A stretch of 64,000 bases of DNA from MAG-120531 sp038125995 (GCA_038125995.1 JAYPEX010000006.1:62001-126000), one strand, 5' to 3'. Counted from the stretch's first letter, positions 17,545 to 27,093 are shown. The notes: generated by a model from the sequence alone, not told the origin. Translations and numbers: made by a program.

Positions 17545-19872
17545 ATGAAAAACATCTATCTTCTGGCAGCAGCTTCAATTTTAGTTGCAAGCTCCTGTAA
17601 AAAACAACCTCAGTGGTCAGAGGCTGACCTCAACGAAAACATCAAATTAGTCACTGTTGAAAATGGACCTGTATTGGGTTATTCTAACAATTCAGGGGTT
17701 CAGATTTTGGTAGTAGACCAATTACCATTTAAAGATTTAAACAAAAATGGAAGCTTAGACCCTTATGAAGATTGGAGAGTAGCTGTTGAAGAAAGAGCAC
17801 AAGATTTGGCTTCAAAAATGAGTCCTGAACAGATTGCTGGACTCATGCTTTATTCAGGGCACCAAAATGTTCCTGCTGGATCAGCTGGATATTTTAGAGG
17901 AACCTACAACGGAAAAAGCTTTGAAGAATCAGGAGCAAAAGCTTCTGATTTAACAGATCAACAAAAGAAATTTTTAACGGAAGACAATTTGCGACATGTT
18001 CTTGTTGTTGGTGTTAAATCACCAGCTGTTGCAGCAGATTGGAACAACAACGTACAAAGTCACGTTGAAGGTTTAGGCCTGGGAATTCCAGCCAACAATT
18101 CGTCAGACCCCAGAAATGGTGCTCGTTCCGACGCAGAATACAATGCCGGATCGGGTGGAACCATTTCACAATGGCCAGAAGAAATTGGTTTATCAGCAAC
18201 CTTTGACCCTGCGATTACTGAGCAATTTGGAAGCATTGCTTCACAAGAGTATCGCGCATTAGGAATCGCTACAGCATTATCGCCACAAATCGATTTAGCG
18301 ACAGAACCTCGTTGGAATCGTTTTTACGGAACATTTGGAGGAGATCCTGCTCTTGCAACTGATATGGCTAGAGCGTACATTGATGGATTTCAAAGTAGCG
18401 CTGCTGGAAATGAAAATAGTGACGGATGGGGAGCTCACTCTGTGAATGCCATGGTGAAACACTGGCCAAGTGGTGGTCCAGAAGAAGGAGGTAGAGATGG
18501 TCACTTCGCTTATGGAAAATTTGCGGTATATCCGGGTAATAATTTTGATACGCATGCCCGCGTTTTTACTCAAGGAGCCTTTAATTTAAGTGGGAAAACA
18601 AAGAAAGCTGCTGCAGTGATGCCTTATTACACCATCTCCTATGATCAAGACACTACATACGGAGAAAACGTAGGAAATGGTTTCAGTAAATACATCGTTA
18701 CAGACTTACTCAGAAACACATACGGTTATGATGGAGTTGTGTGTACGGATTGGCTCATCACTGGTGATGAAGGAGCCACACCAGACGTCTTTTCTGGGAA
18801 ATCTTGGGGAGTTGAAACTCTCAGTATTGCAGAACGTCACTATAAAGTCATCGAAGCTGGTTTGGATCAGTTTGGTGGAAATAACGATGCAGGACCTGTA
18901 CTCGAAGCATTCCAAATGTACGAAGAAAAACACGGCAAAGAAGCTGCTAGAAGTCGTATTGAGAAATCAGCGGTCCGATTGCTGAGAAACATCTTTAATA
19001 CTGGTTTGTTTGAAAATCCTTATTTAGACCAAGCAACCTCTGTAGCTACAGTTGGAAAACCTGAATTTATGAAAGCTGGTTATGAGGCGCAGCTCAAATC
19101 TGTGGTGATGCTTAAAAACAAAAACCAAGTTCTCCCAATCAAAGAACGTAAAAAAGTATACATTCCACTCAGACAAATACCCGCTACCGTTAACTTTTTT
19201 GGACAACCAGTTCCACCGCAAGAAGTGGATCCTGTCAACAGAGCAATTATTTCAAAAAAATACGATATCGTCAACACCCCTGAGGAAGCTGACTTTGCTA
19301 TGATCTTTATCAAAAGTCCTTACAGTAATGGATATTCAAGAGCTGATAGAGAAGCAGGTGGCAATGGTTATGTTCCTATTAGTTTACAGCTAGAAGACTA
19401 CACTGCAACTGAGGCGAGAGCTGAATCAATTGCTGCAGGTGATCCTGTTGTTGACCCAACAATTACCAACCGCTCATACAAAGGAAAAACTTCAAGATCC
19501 AACTCGTATCCTGATCTAAAAACCATCGAGGATACTCGTATAGCACTTGGAGACAAACCAATTATCTTAGTGGTTTCTGCATCCAATCCAATGGTATTTA
19601 CCGCTATAGAAGAAAAGGTTGACGGGATCTTAGTAGAATTTGGAGTTTCCAATTCAGCGATTGCTGATATTGTAAACGGAGCTTATGAACCCTCTGGATT
19701 ACTACCACTTCAAATGCCAAAAGACATGACAACTGTTGAAACCCAATTGGAGGATGTACCAAACGATATGGACCCTTATGTGGACTCCATAGGCAATACC
19801 TATGACTTTGCATTTGGATTGAATTGGTCAGGAGTGATCAAAGATGATCGAACTCAAAAGTACGGACATTAA
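17545..19872 (+). CDS. GH3 beta-glycosidase lipoprotein
   Basis: 775 residues with a lipoprotein leader (LVASSCKK), predicted periplasmic or outer-membrane. Domain 1 (~50-430) has the GH3 TIM barrel, with AMVKHWPSGGPEEGGRD as substrate-binding KHxxG-like segment and GVVCTDW bearing the catalytic nucleophile Asp. Domain 2 (~480-740) contains SVVMLKNKNQVLPI and the beta-sheet segment with LVEFGVSNSAIADIV. It should remove terminal beta-linked glucose or xylose from oligosaccharides; substrate is undetermined. A calcium-like loop DLNKNGSLDPYEDW near residue 72 precedes the barrel, a known feature of this subgroup. Two GH29 genes follow, suggesting attack on a fucosylated glycan. Confidence 0.9.
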   Translation: MKNIYLLAAASILVASSCKKQPQWSEADLNENIKLVTVENGPVLGYSNNSGVQILVVDQLPFKDLNKNGSLDPYEDWRVAVEERAQDLASKMSPEQIAGLMLYSGHQNVPAGSAGYFRGTYNGKSFEESGAKASDLTDQQKKFLTEDNLRHVLVVGVKSPAVAADWNNNVQSHVEGLGLGIPANNSSDPRNGARSDAEYNAGSGGTISQWPEEIGLSATFDPAITEQFGSIASQEYRALGIATALSPQIDLATEPRWNRFYGTFGGDPALATDMARAYIDGFQSSAAGNENSDGWGAHSVNAMVKHWPSGGPEEGGRDGHFAYGKFAVYPGNNFDTHARVFTQGAFNLSGKTKKAAAVMPYYTISYDQDTTYGENVGNGFSKYIVTDLLRNTYGYDGVVCTDWLITGDEGATPDVFSGKSWGVETLSIAERHYKVIEAGLDQFGGNNDAGPVLEAFQMYEEKHGKEAARSRIEKSAVRLLRNIFNTGLFENPYLDQATSVATVGKPEFMKAGYEAQLKSVVMLKNKNQVLPIKERKKVYIPLRQIPATVNFFGQPVPPQEVDPVNRAIISKKYDIVNTPEEADFAMIFIKSPYSNGYSRADREAGGNGYVPISLQLEDYTATEARAESIAAGDPVVDPTITNRSYKGKTSRSNSYPDLKTIEDTRIALGDKPIILVVSASNPMVFTAIEEKVDGILVEFGVSNSAIADIVNGAYEPSGLLPLQMPKDMTTVETQLEDVPNDMDPYVDSIGNTYDFAFGLNWSGVIKDDRTQKYGH

Positions 19873-19890
19873 AATTTAATTATTTACTAG

Positions 19891-19921
19891 AAAAAGGCCA
19901 GGTTTTACTTGGCCTTTTTTA
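19891..19921 (+). terminator. Intrinsic terminator after the GH3 gene
   Basis: AAAAAGGCCA and TGGCCTTTTT pair around a short loop, followed by a T-run. It separates the GH3 gene from the first GH29 gene, so the two are probably separate transcripts. Confidence 0.8.
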
Positions 19922-20077
19922 TAGATGTTATAATAAAACGAATCATCATCCAAAGCTCGTTACGATTCCAATTCTCAAACTATTGTCTCGTATTTCATTC
20001 CCATTGTATTAGGTTGATTTAATTAACAGGTAAAAAATCTTATATTTAACAGTGTAAGTATCATAAAACTAAATCCA

Positions 20078-21403
20078 ATGAAAACTAAAATTGTTCTGAT
20101 AAGCCTTATCTTGTGGAGTATCACCGTTCAATCCCAAGAGCAATACATTCCCTCAAAAGCAATTCTCGAATCTAGAGAACAATTTCAAAATGATAAATTT
20201 GGAATGTTTATTCACTGGGGGCTATCCTCCATGTTCGGAGATGGCGAATGGGTAATGCAAGTACAAGGAATTTCAAAAAAAGATTATCAGGCCTATTTAC
20301 CTGCATTTCATCCGAGTCAATTCAATGCGGAAGAATGGGTTCTAGCAGCTAAAGGAGCAGGAATGAATTACATTGTTTTCATCACTCGTCATCACGATGG
20401 ATTCTCCAATTGGGATACTGCTTATTCCGAGTGGAAAATCACCAATACTCCTTACAAAAAAGATGTACTAAAACAATTAGCAGAAGCTTGTCAAAAGCAC
20501 CATATGAAGTTGGGGCTGTATTACTCAACACTCGATTGGGTTCGTGAAGACTATCCCTGGAGAAGTGGTAGAACGGGTCAGAAAACAGGCAGAACGGGTC
20601 AAGGAGACTATGCTTCCTATCTTCAGTTTATGAAAAATCAACTCACTGAATTGCTTACAAACTACGGAGCCATTTACGCTATTTGGTTTGATGGACATTG
20701 GGATCAGACGAATCCGGAAGGACATGAGGATCGTTCATCAAGAATTGACTGGAAATACGACGAACTCTATGGCCTTATCCACGAACTTCAGCCTTCAACT
20801 CTTGTGGGCAACAACCATCATTTAGATCCTATTCCTGGTGAAGATTTTCAGATGTTTGAACGCGATTTACCAGGAGAAAACCACTCTGGATATAACTTTC
20901 AAAAGGTGACTGACAACTTGCCTTTGGAATCCTGTGAAACCATGAATGGTTCATGGGGATACAACATCAGTGATCACCAATTTAAGAGTAAAAGAGAACT
21001 CCTACACCTACTGATTGGTGCAGCAGGTAGAAATTCAAACCTGCTCCTCAATGTGGGTCCAAAGCCCTCTGGGGTCATCCCACAGCAAAGTCTCGATGGA
21101 TTAAAACAGATGGGAGAATGGACCTCTATCTATGGAACATCTATTTACGGAACCAGAGGAGGACCATTAAGTCCTCAGGTTTGGGGAGTCAGTACACAAA
21201 ACGACACTCATGTTTTTGTACATATCTTAAATCATCCAAAAGACCCATCCATATTTATACCAGGATCCTATACTAAAAAAGCAGTGTTATTCGACTCTGG
21301 AAAAAAACTTAAAATACGATGGGAATCAAAGGGTATTCACATTATGAGTGAATCTATTCCTTTAAATGAGGATCCTCAAGTACTCGTTCTCGATAAAAAT
21401 TAA
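20078..21403 (+). CDS. GH29 alpha-L-fucosidase, secreted
   Basis: 441 residues with a cleavable signal peptide ending near SQEQ. The GH29 barrel shows KFGMFIHWGLSS, FITRHHDGFSNW, KLGLYYSTLDW and AIWFDGHWD with the nucleophile Asp; RNSNLLLNVGPKP marks the end of the barrel, and a short beta domain follows. It hydrolyses terminal alpha-L-fucose by a retaining mechanism. The acid/base residue is not conserved in this family and I cannot assign it. The stop overlaps that of the converging GH29 gene by three bases. The two fucosidases differ strongly, so they are not a recent duplication. Confidence 0.9.
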   Translation: MKTKIVLISLILWSITVQSQEQYIPSKAILESREQFQNDKFGMFIHWGLSSMFGDGEWVMQVQGISKKDYQAYLPAFHPSQFNAEEWVLAAKGAGMNYIVFITRHHDGFSNWDTAYSEWKITNTPYKKDVLKQLAEACQKHHMKLGLYYSTLDWVREDYPWRSGRTGQKTGRTGQGDYASYLQFMKNQLTELLTNYGAIYAIWFDGHWDQTNPEGHEDRSSRIDWKYDELYGLIHELQPSTLVGNNHHLDPIPGEDFQMFERDLPGENHSGYNFQKVTDNLPLESCETMNGSWGYNISDHQFKSKRELLHLLIGAAGRNSNLLLNVGPKPSGVIPQQSLDGLKQMGEWTSIYGTSIYGTRGGPLSPQVWGVSTQNDTHVFVHILNHPKDPSIFIPGSYTKKAVLFDSGKKLKIRWESKGIHIMSESIPLNEDPQVLVLDKN

Positions 21404-22845
21404 TTGACATCAGCGTCATCGTACAAGCCGATTTCTGAAATAAATGCCTTATCGTTAAAATCCGTCAGTTTTAAAGCAAAAGCTTTCATATCGGATGTTG
21501 GGAAGCGAACGATACGCTTATTCCCTATCGTAGTCCCTTGGTAGATCACTTGCCAATCGGAATCAATTAGCACCTCTATTTCAAAAGATCGAACACGCTG
21601 GCCTTTTTGAATCGCTTCTCGTATGACCAATAGATTTGATCTTTTAGCAGCATCAAATTCAAGGATTATTTTTGAATCCTTATCTGTAATTTCGACAAAG
21701 CTTTCTCTTTGACCGTCTGTTAGAATGGATGAATCCATCAAATGGGGTGATGATTCCATTTTGAATTGTCCCAAAGAAGCGAGATTGGTTTCAAACACGC
21801 TTTCGATTTTCGACTTCAGACCTTGTAGGGATGCGATGTCATTTTCGTGAACTAAACCTCTGCGATCAACTGGGAGATTGAGTAGCAAATTACTGTTGAG
21901 GCCCACTGAATTACAATAGATATCCCATAGCTGTTCAACGCTTTTTACCTCATCGTCTTCACTTGGATGATAAAACCATCCCGGACGAATTGAAACATCC
22001 GTCTCAGTTGGAATAAAATGGGTGCCTTGTTCTTGACCAGGTGCAAATCGATCAAACCCGGGCATTCCAGCATAGATGCTATCTTTGTATATGGTTGACC
22101 AGGTCGTTTGATTGGCATAACCTTTTTCGTTTCCAACCCATCTGATATCTGGACCTGCATCAGAAAACATAACTGCATTAGGTTGTAATTCTCTTACGAT
22201 TTGATGAGTTAAAGGCCAATCGTAATAGGTTTTATTGTCAATCTTTCTAGTTTCATTGGCTCCTCCATAGTAGCCATCACCTCCATTCGCTCCATCAAAC
22301 CAAACTTCAAATATGGGTCCATACTGAGTTAATAACTCTCTGAGTTGATTTCTGTAGTAATGGAGATATGCTTCCGTTCCGTAATCTTGGTGATTTCGAT
22401 CCCAAGGTGAGAGGTATACCCCCATCTTTAAACCGTATTTCTTACAAGATTCTGAAAGCTCTTTTAACAGATCTCCTTCTCCATTTTTCCAAGGACTATT
22501 CTTTACGGAATGCTCTGTGTATTTACTGGGCCACAAACAAAAACCATCGTGATGTTTAGCCGTAATCACCACTCCTTTCATTCCAGCTTCACTGATGGTT
22601 CTTGCCCATTGATCCGTGTCTAATTCAGAAGGATTAAACAATTTTGGAGATTCATCTCCATATCCCCATTCTTTATCGGTAAAACTATTGATACTAAAGT
22701 GAATAAAAGCGTAGTATTCTAAATCTTGCCAATTTAATTGACGTGGACTTGGAACAGGAAGTGAGTTCTTAAATTCTCTTGACTGACAACCCAATAGCAG
22801 TACTTGCAATAAAACACCAACTACTATTTTAATAGGACTCATCAT
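21400..22845 (-). CDS. GH29 alpha-L-fucosidase lipoprotein with C-terminal beta-sandwich
   Basis: 481 residues with a lipoprotein leader (VLLQVLLLGCQS). The barrel has YAFIHFSINSF, VITAKHHDGFCLWPSK, KMGVYLSPWDRNH and FEVWFDGANGGDGYYGG with the nucleophile Asp, and LNSNLLLNLPVDRRG. The EVWFDGANGG form and a C-terminal discoidin-like domain (~375-480, LEFDAAKRSNLLVIREAIQKGQRV) are typical of the narrow-specificity branch (GH29-B, alpha-1,3/1,4-fucosidase). That subtype call is from memory of family features. It lies downstream of ald on the same strand, but an inverted repeat at 22848-22883 separates them. Confidence 0.88.
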   Translation of the reverse strand: MMSPIKIVVGVLLQVLLLGCQSREFKNSLPVPSPRQLNWQDLEYYAFIHFSINSFTDKEWGYGDESPKLFNPSELDTDQWARTISEAGMKGVVITAKHHDGFCLWPSKYTEHSVKNSPWKNGEGDLLKELSESCKKYGLKMGVYLSPWDRNHQDYGTEAYLHYYRNQLRELLTQYGPIFEVWFDGANGGDGYYGGANETRKIDNKTYYDWPLTHQIVRELQPNAVMFSDAGPDIRWVGNEKGYANQTTWSTIYKDSIYAGMPGFDRFAPGQEQGTHFIPTETDVSIRPGWFYHPSEDDEVKSVEQLWDIYCNSVGLNSNLLLNLPVDRRGLVHENDIASLQGLKSKIESVFETNLASLGQFKMESSPHLMDSSILTDGQRESFVEITDKDSKIILEFDAAKRSNLLVIREAIQKGQRVRSFEIEVLIDSDWQVIYQGTTIGNKRIVRFPTSDMKAFALKLTDFNDKAFISEIGLYDDADVN

Positions 22846-22847
22846 TT

Positions 22848-22883
22848 GGAATTAATTTAGGGTTCTCTTGGTTAATTAATTCC
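22848..22883 (-). promoter_or_regulatory. Inverted repeat between ald and the GH29 gene
   Basis: GGAATTAATT and AATTAATTCC are perfect ten-base arms around a 16-base loop, 3-38 bases before the GH29 start and 17 after the ald stop. There is no T-run, so it is more likely an operator or leader structure than a terminator. Confidence 0.35.
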
Positions 22884-22899
22884 TAAAGATAATTATTTA

Positions 22900-24003
22900 C
22901 TAGAAATCTAGAGGGTGATAAGACATCTCAAAAGTGTCTGCGATTTCTTTGTATACAATCTTACCTTGAATAATATTTAGTCCTTTCTTCAATGAAGTGT
23001 CCTGCTGACAAGCTTTTTTCCAACCCATCTCTGCCAGTTTAATGGCATAAGGAAGTGTTGCATTGGTCAGTGCAGTCGTAGATGTAAAAGGTACAGCTCC
23101 AGGCATATTTGCTACACAATAATGAACCACATCGTCTATTACAAAAGTTGGATTCTCATGGGTAGTAGGCGTACAGGTTTCTATACAACCCCCTTGATCT
23201 ACTGCAACATCGACAAGTACCGTTCCTTTTTCAAGATCTTTGAGCATATCTCTGGTAATCAAGTTTGGAGCTTTAGCCCCTGGAATCAAAACAGCACCAA
23301 CTATTAAATCAGCCGTAGGTAATAATTTTCTAATATTGTACTCATTCGAGTAAAGAGTAGTGACATTCTTAGGCATAATGTCTGAAAGATGTCTTAATCG
23401 ATCGAGATTGATATCCATGATGGTGACATGAGCACCTAATCCTGCAGCCATTTTAGCGGCCTGGGTTCCAACAACACCTCCACCCAATACGATCACATTA
23501 GCTGGAGCAACTCCAGGGACTCCTCCCAACAGAATTCCCTTTCCTTGCATCGGACGCTCTAAAAATTTAGCGCCTTCTTGAATTGCCATTCTTCCTGCTA
23601 CTTCAGACATCGGTGTCAATAGTGGAAGTGTTCGATCCTTTTCTACAGTTTCATATGAAATACAAATTGCTCCAGATGCTATCATGGCTTCTGTTAATAC
23701 TTGTGAAGATGCAAAGTGAAAATAAGTAAACAACAATTGGTCTTTTTTAACCAGTCCGTATTCTTCTGCGATAGGTTCCTTAACTTTTACGATCATTTCT
23801 GCTTTTGCGTATACTTCCTTAATACCAGGAAGGATTTGTGCTCCAGCATCTAAATACTGATCATCTGAAAAACCAGAACCAACACCAGCTCCAGTTTGAA
23901 TAAAGACCTCATGTCCTCTCTTTGCAAATTCTAAGACTCCTGCAGGAGTCAATCCAACTCTATATTCGTTGTTTTTAATTTCTTTTGGAACCCCAATAAT
24001 CAT
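22900..24003 (-). CDS. ald: Alanine dehydrogenase
   Basis: 367 residues, the usual Ald length. The start MIIGVPKEIKNNEYRVGLTPAGV carries the substrate-binding Arg; a catalytic-region lysine lies in MIVKVKEP, and the Rossmann motif GGGVVGTQAAKMAAGLGAHVTIMD is followed by Asp for NAD rather than NADP. PLLTPMSEVAGRMAIQEGA is diagnostic. The soluble hexamer interconverts L-alanine and pyruvate plus ammonium, feeding nitrogen or carbon metabolism. It is followed by a GH29 gene on the same strand, with no obvious functional link. Confidence 0.95.
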   Translation of the reverse strand: MIIGVPKEIKNNEYRVGLTPAGVLEFAKRGHEVFIQTGAGVGSGFSDDQYLDAGAQILPGIKEVYAKAEMIVKVKEPIAEEYGLVKKDQLLFTYFHFASSQVLTEAMIASGAICISYETVEKDRTLPLLTPMSEVAGRMAIQEGAKFLERPMQGKGILLGGVPGVAPANVIVLGGGVVGTQAAKMAAGLGAHVTIMDINLDRLRHLSDIMPKNVTTLYSNEYNIRKLLPTADLIVGAVLIPGAKAPNLITRDMLKDLEKGTVLVDVAVDQGGCIETCTPTTHENPTFVIDDVVHYCVANMPGAVPFTSTTALTNATLPYAIKLAEMGWKKACQQDTSLKKGLNIIQGKIVYKEIADTFEMSYHPLDF

Positions 24004-24348
24004 AATTGACTTAATTAAATTGAACCTCTCGATTGTACAATCGCCTGTTTGTTTTATAAAATAACAGTGTAAAAATAATTAATTTATAACTAGCAATAGG
24101 CATAATGTTTTACATCTAACAACGAATTATGAATAAAACAAAACGATTCAATTTTTAGGAATTATTTAAAAATGAAGTTTTAATCCAAAAAGGGTTATTT
24201 TTTGATGTTTTTTACTTGTTTTTGAATAAAAAATCTGTTTTTATTCGAAAACACTAAAATGATATATTAATCCGTTGGCTGGTTTTTTGATATCAAATGC
24301 TACTTTTTTGTGATAAGAATTAAAACTTTAGACCGTTTCAATTGCTGA
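24004..24348. other. 345-base AT-rich intergenic region upstream of ald
   Basis: I find no gene, tRNA or repeat family here. The only structure is an AT-rich hairpin at 24218-24252: 15-base arms GTTTTTGAATAAAAA and TTTTTATTCGAAAAC, one G-T wobble, loop ATCTG. It could end the leftward DUF2905 operon or act in ald control. Confidence 0.4.
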
Positions 24349-24645
24349 TTATGCATTGGATAAAAAGTAATAGATGAGTAAGGCTGTTAATAGAACAGTC
24401 CCTGAAAACAACAAATAAAGCAATTGCTTATTTCTTTTTTGAATTGGCTTTCCTGATTTTTTTATGAGTCCTTTATCTTGACAGGAAGATTCCAAAGAAA
24501 TTCCAATTGAAGTGCCAAGTGCAACTCCTATTCCAATGAACGCAAAATTATCGAGAGCGATACTTATAGCTAATCCAATAGGAATTCCGACTGCAATTCC
24601 TGTAGACATAAAAAACCCCTTGGGATATTTCTTTTTTTGTTTCAT
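24349..24645 (-). CDS. Small glycine-rich membrane protein
   Basis: 98 residues, two or three hydrophobic segments. The first (~10-50) is rich in spaced glycines (GIAVGIPIGLAISIALDNFAFIGIGVALGTSIGISLE), like a glycine-zipper helix hairpin; after a charged linker (KKSGKPIQKRNK) a final helix spans ~73-95. It resembles the short integral proteins often annotated as hypothetical in Bacteroidota. The start codon directly follows the DUF2905 stop, so the two form an operon. Function unknown. Confidence 0.65.
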   Translation of the reverse strand: MKQKKKYPKGFFMSTGIAVGIPIGLAISIALDNFAFIGIGVALGTSIGISLESSCQDKGLIKKSGKPIQKRNKQLLYLLFSGTVLLTALLIYYFLSNA

Positions 24646-24852
24646 TTAGTTCCCCTTTAACCAATAAAAGATTAGGGACAATAAAATACTCAAAATAAGT
24701 GAACTGCCCAAAGGAAAATAGATTTGAGTATTCCCTTTTTTAAAACTAAAATCAAGTGGATTGTTATAAGACAGAGAACTATTTTCAAACAACCATAAAA
24801 GCGCCCCAACTAACACGAGAATTAAACCGACAATTATCAGTGATTTAGCCAT
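24646..24852 (-). CDS. DUF2905 membrane protein
   Basis: 68 residues with two helices (~4-24 and ~46-64). The pattern SLIIVGLILVLVGALLWLFE, then a short loop containing NPLDF and IYFPLGSSLILSILLSLIFYWL, is the DUF2905 signature. It is a small inner-membrane protein of unknown role. It is translationally adjacent to the 98-residue membrane gene downstream, and diverges from the metallo-hydrolase at 24912. Confidence 0.75.
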   Translation of the reverse strand: MAKSLIIVGLILVLVGALLWLFENSSLSYNNPLDFSFKKGNTQIYFPLGSSLILSILLSLIFYWLKGN

Positions 24853-24911
24853 TGTACAAATTATTTTTAGACTGATATAGATTCACTAAATTTAATGAAA
24901 ATTATCACCTT

Positions 24912-25589
24912 ATGGAAATTACCTTCTTAGGACATGCCTGTCTATTGATTCAAATTAAAGAGTATAGCTTGATTGTTGATCCCTTTATCAGTGGCAACCC
25001 GCTTGCTAAGGAAGTGTCTGTAAATTCGATCAAGGCTGATTACATGCTTTTGACTCATGCGCATCAAGATCATATTTTAGATGCTGAAGCGATCGCTAGA
25101 AACAACAATAGTACGATTGTAAGCAATTTTGAAATTGTCAATTACTTTCAAAACAAGGGAATCAATGGCCATCCTATGAATCACGGAGGAAGTTGGAAAT
25201 TTCCTTTTGGGACGATCACTTACACCTCAGCAATTCACACCTCTTCTTTTCCAGATGGCAGCTACGGTGGACAACCAGGTGGATTTATCATCAAAACAGA
25301 CCATAAATCAATTTATATAGCAGGCGATACAGCATTGACCTATGACATGAAACTCCTACCACTGAGAAATCAGTTAGATCTTGTGGTGTTGCCCATTGGA
25401 GATAATTTCACCATGGGAATTGAAGATGCCATCATCGCTAGTGATTTTTTAAATTGCTCCAAAGTATTAGGTTACCATTACGACACTTTTGGTTCTATCG
25501 AAATCGATCATTCAAAAGCGATCAGTCAATTTAAAAAACATCAAAAAGAACTGATCTTACTGGAAATTTCCAATTCATTAACTATTTAG
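24912..25589 (+). CDS. Metal-dependent hydrolase, UPF0173-like (metallo-beta-lactamase fold)
   Basis: 225 residues. It shows EITFLGHACLLIQ at the start, the metal motif THAHQDH (HxHxDH) near residue 50, the second-shell HTSSFPDGSYGGQPGGF region, YIAGDTALTYDM with a metal-bridging Asp, and a late GYHYDTF histidine. This is the standard UPF0173 set; the cytoplasmic enzymes cleave phosphodiester-like or thioester bonds, with true substrate unknown. It begins a rightward series with the class-V aminotransferase (28-base gap) and glutathione peroxidase. No signal peptide is seen. Confidence 0.88.
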   Translation: MEITFLGHACLLIQIKEYSLIVDPFISGNPLAKEVSVNSIKADYMLLTHAHQDHILDAEAIARNNNSTIVSNFEIVNYFQNKGINGHPMNHGGSWKFPFGTITYTSAIHTSSFPDGSYGGQPGGFIIKTDHKSIYIAGDTALTYDMKLLPLRNQLDLVVLPIGDNFTMGIEDAIIASDFLNCSKVLGYHYDTFGSIEIDHSKAISQFKKHQKELILLEISNSLTI

Positions 25590-25617
25590 AGTAATTTCGT
25601 ATTCTCAATCCTCTATT

Positions 25618-27093
25618 ATGAATGCAATGTCCAATTTAGAAGTCTATTTTAAGCCTTTCAGAGATCAGATTATAGGCATAGATCAAACTTTCGAATCACC
25701 CTATGGAACAAAGAAAATTACCTATGCTGATTGGACTGCTAGCGGAAGACTCTACGGCCCAATTGAAGATAAATTAATTAAAGAATTTGGCCCATTTGTA
25801 GCAAATACACATACCGAAACTTCCATCACAGGTTCAGCCATGACCTTGGCTTATAAAAAGGCCAGAAAAATAATTAAAGATCACGTAGGAGCCGGTGCTG
25901 AAGATGTACTGATCAGTTCAGGAACAGGGATGACTGGAGTTGTCAATAAATTTCAGAGAATTCTAGGATTAAAAATAGCAGAGCAATTAAAAGAACACAC
26001 GCATATTCCTCAAGAATTGAGACCGGTAGTCTTCATCTCTCATATGGAACATCATTCAAATCAAACCTCTTGGATTGAAACCATTGCTGAAGTAGTAGTG
26101 GTCGATTGCAATACAAATGGTTTGTTTTGTTTTAAAAATTTTGAAAAATTACTCAAGAAATACGAAGATAGGCCTCTTAAAATCGCTTCGGTAACTGCCT
26201 GTTCTAATGTAACTGGAATTCAAACCGATTATCATCGAATTGCAAAGATGATCCACAAAAAGGGGGGGCTCTGTTTTGTAGATTTTGCATGTTCAGCACC
26301 CTATGTGTCGATCGACATGCACCCAAAAGACAAATGGTCCTATTTAGACGCTATTTTCTTTTCACCACATAAATTTTTAGGAGGACCAGGTTCTGCTGGA
26401 GTCTTGATCTTTAACAAAAAACTCTATAAAAATATCGTACCAGATAATCCTGGTGGTGGAACGGTTAACTACACCAATCCTTGGGGGGATCACGACTATG
26501 TTGACGATATTGAATCGAGAGAAGACGGTGGAACTCCTGGATTTTTACAAGCGATTCGCATTGCGCTATCCATTCAACTCAAAGAATCAATGGGTGTTGA
26601 AAATATCATCGAAAGAGAACATCAGATCAACTCTAAAATATTTAATGCCTTAGAGCCCATTGAAAATTTGACCATATTAGCTGGTGATCACAAAGATCGA
26701 TTAGGAGTATTTTCGTTCTTTATAGATGATTTACATTTCAATCTCGCTGTAAAATTACTAAACGATCGATTTGGAATACAGACAAGAGGAGGTTGTTCTT
26801 GCGCAGGAACCTATGGACATTACCTATTGCATGTCGATCAGGCTACTTCCAAAGACATCGAGAAACAAATCCTTGAAGGCTGCTTAATGGAGCGTCCCGG
26901 ATGGGTCAGAATGTCCATTCATCCAACAATGACAAATGCTGAAATTGAAATGATTTGTGATGCAATCAAAGAGTTGTGCAAGTATCACAAAGAGTGGTCA
27001 AAGCATTACAACTACGATCCAAATAAAAATGAATTCATTCACAAGCTGGAACTCAATCTCGAGGAAGAACTTATTGAAAAATGGTTCAACTAA
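25618..27093 (+). CDS. Class-V aminotransferase-fold PLP enzyme (cysteine-desulfurase-like)
   Basis: 491 residues, longer than SufS/NifS (~400). PLP binding is clear: the HMEHHSNQTSW His, the VDFACSAPYVSIDMH Asp and FFSPHKFLGGPG with the Schiff-base Lys. A late TRGGCSCAGTYGHYLL has cysteines at the position of the desulfurase active-site loop, but not in the usual SufS context. The N-terminus (YADWTASGRLYGPIEDKL) fits a conserved long subfamily found in many bacteria and some eukaryotes. Whether it is a desulfurase or lyase is open. A second ATG nine bases in is also possible. No iron-sulfur assembly genes are nearby. Confidence 0.82.
   Translation: MNAMSNLEVYFKPFRDQIIGIDQTFESPYGTKKITYADWTASGRLYGPIEDKLIKEFGPFVANTHTETSITGSAMTLAYKKARKIIKDHVGAGAEDVLISSGTGMTGVVNKFQRILGLKIAEQLKEHTHIPQELRPVVFISHMEHHSNQTSWIETIAEVVVVDCNTNGLFCFKNFEKLLKKYEDRPLKIASVTACSNVTGIQTDYHRIAKMIHKKGGLCFVDFACSAPYVSIDMHPKDKWSYLDAIFFSPHKFLGGPGSAGVLIFNKKLYKNIVPDNPGGGTVNYTNPWGDHDYVDDIESREDGGTPGFLQAIRIALSIQLKESMGVENIIEREHQINSKIFNALEPIENLTILAGDHKDRLGVFSFFIDDLHFNLAVKLLNDRFGIQTRGGCSCAGTYGHYLLHVDQATSKDIEKQILEGCLMERPGWVRMSIHPTMTNAEIEMICDAIKELCKYHKEWSKHYNYDPNKNEFIHKLELNLEEELIEKWFN

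Noticed and set aside
18014..19813. Several leftward open frames inside the GH3 gene
   Set aside because: They are shadows of the GH3 coding strand with no start signals or family features.
24004..24348. tRNA or small RNA gene upstream of ald
   Set aside because: No T-loop consensus, CCA end or cloverleaf could be found; only an AT-rich hairpin is present.
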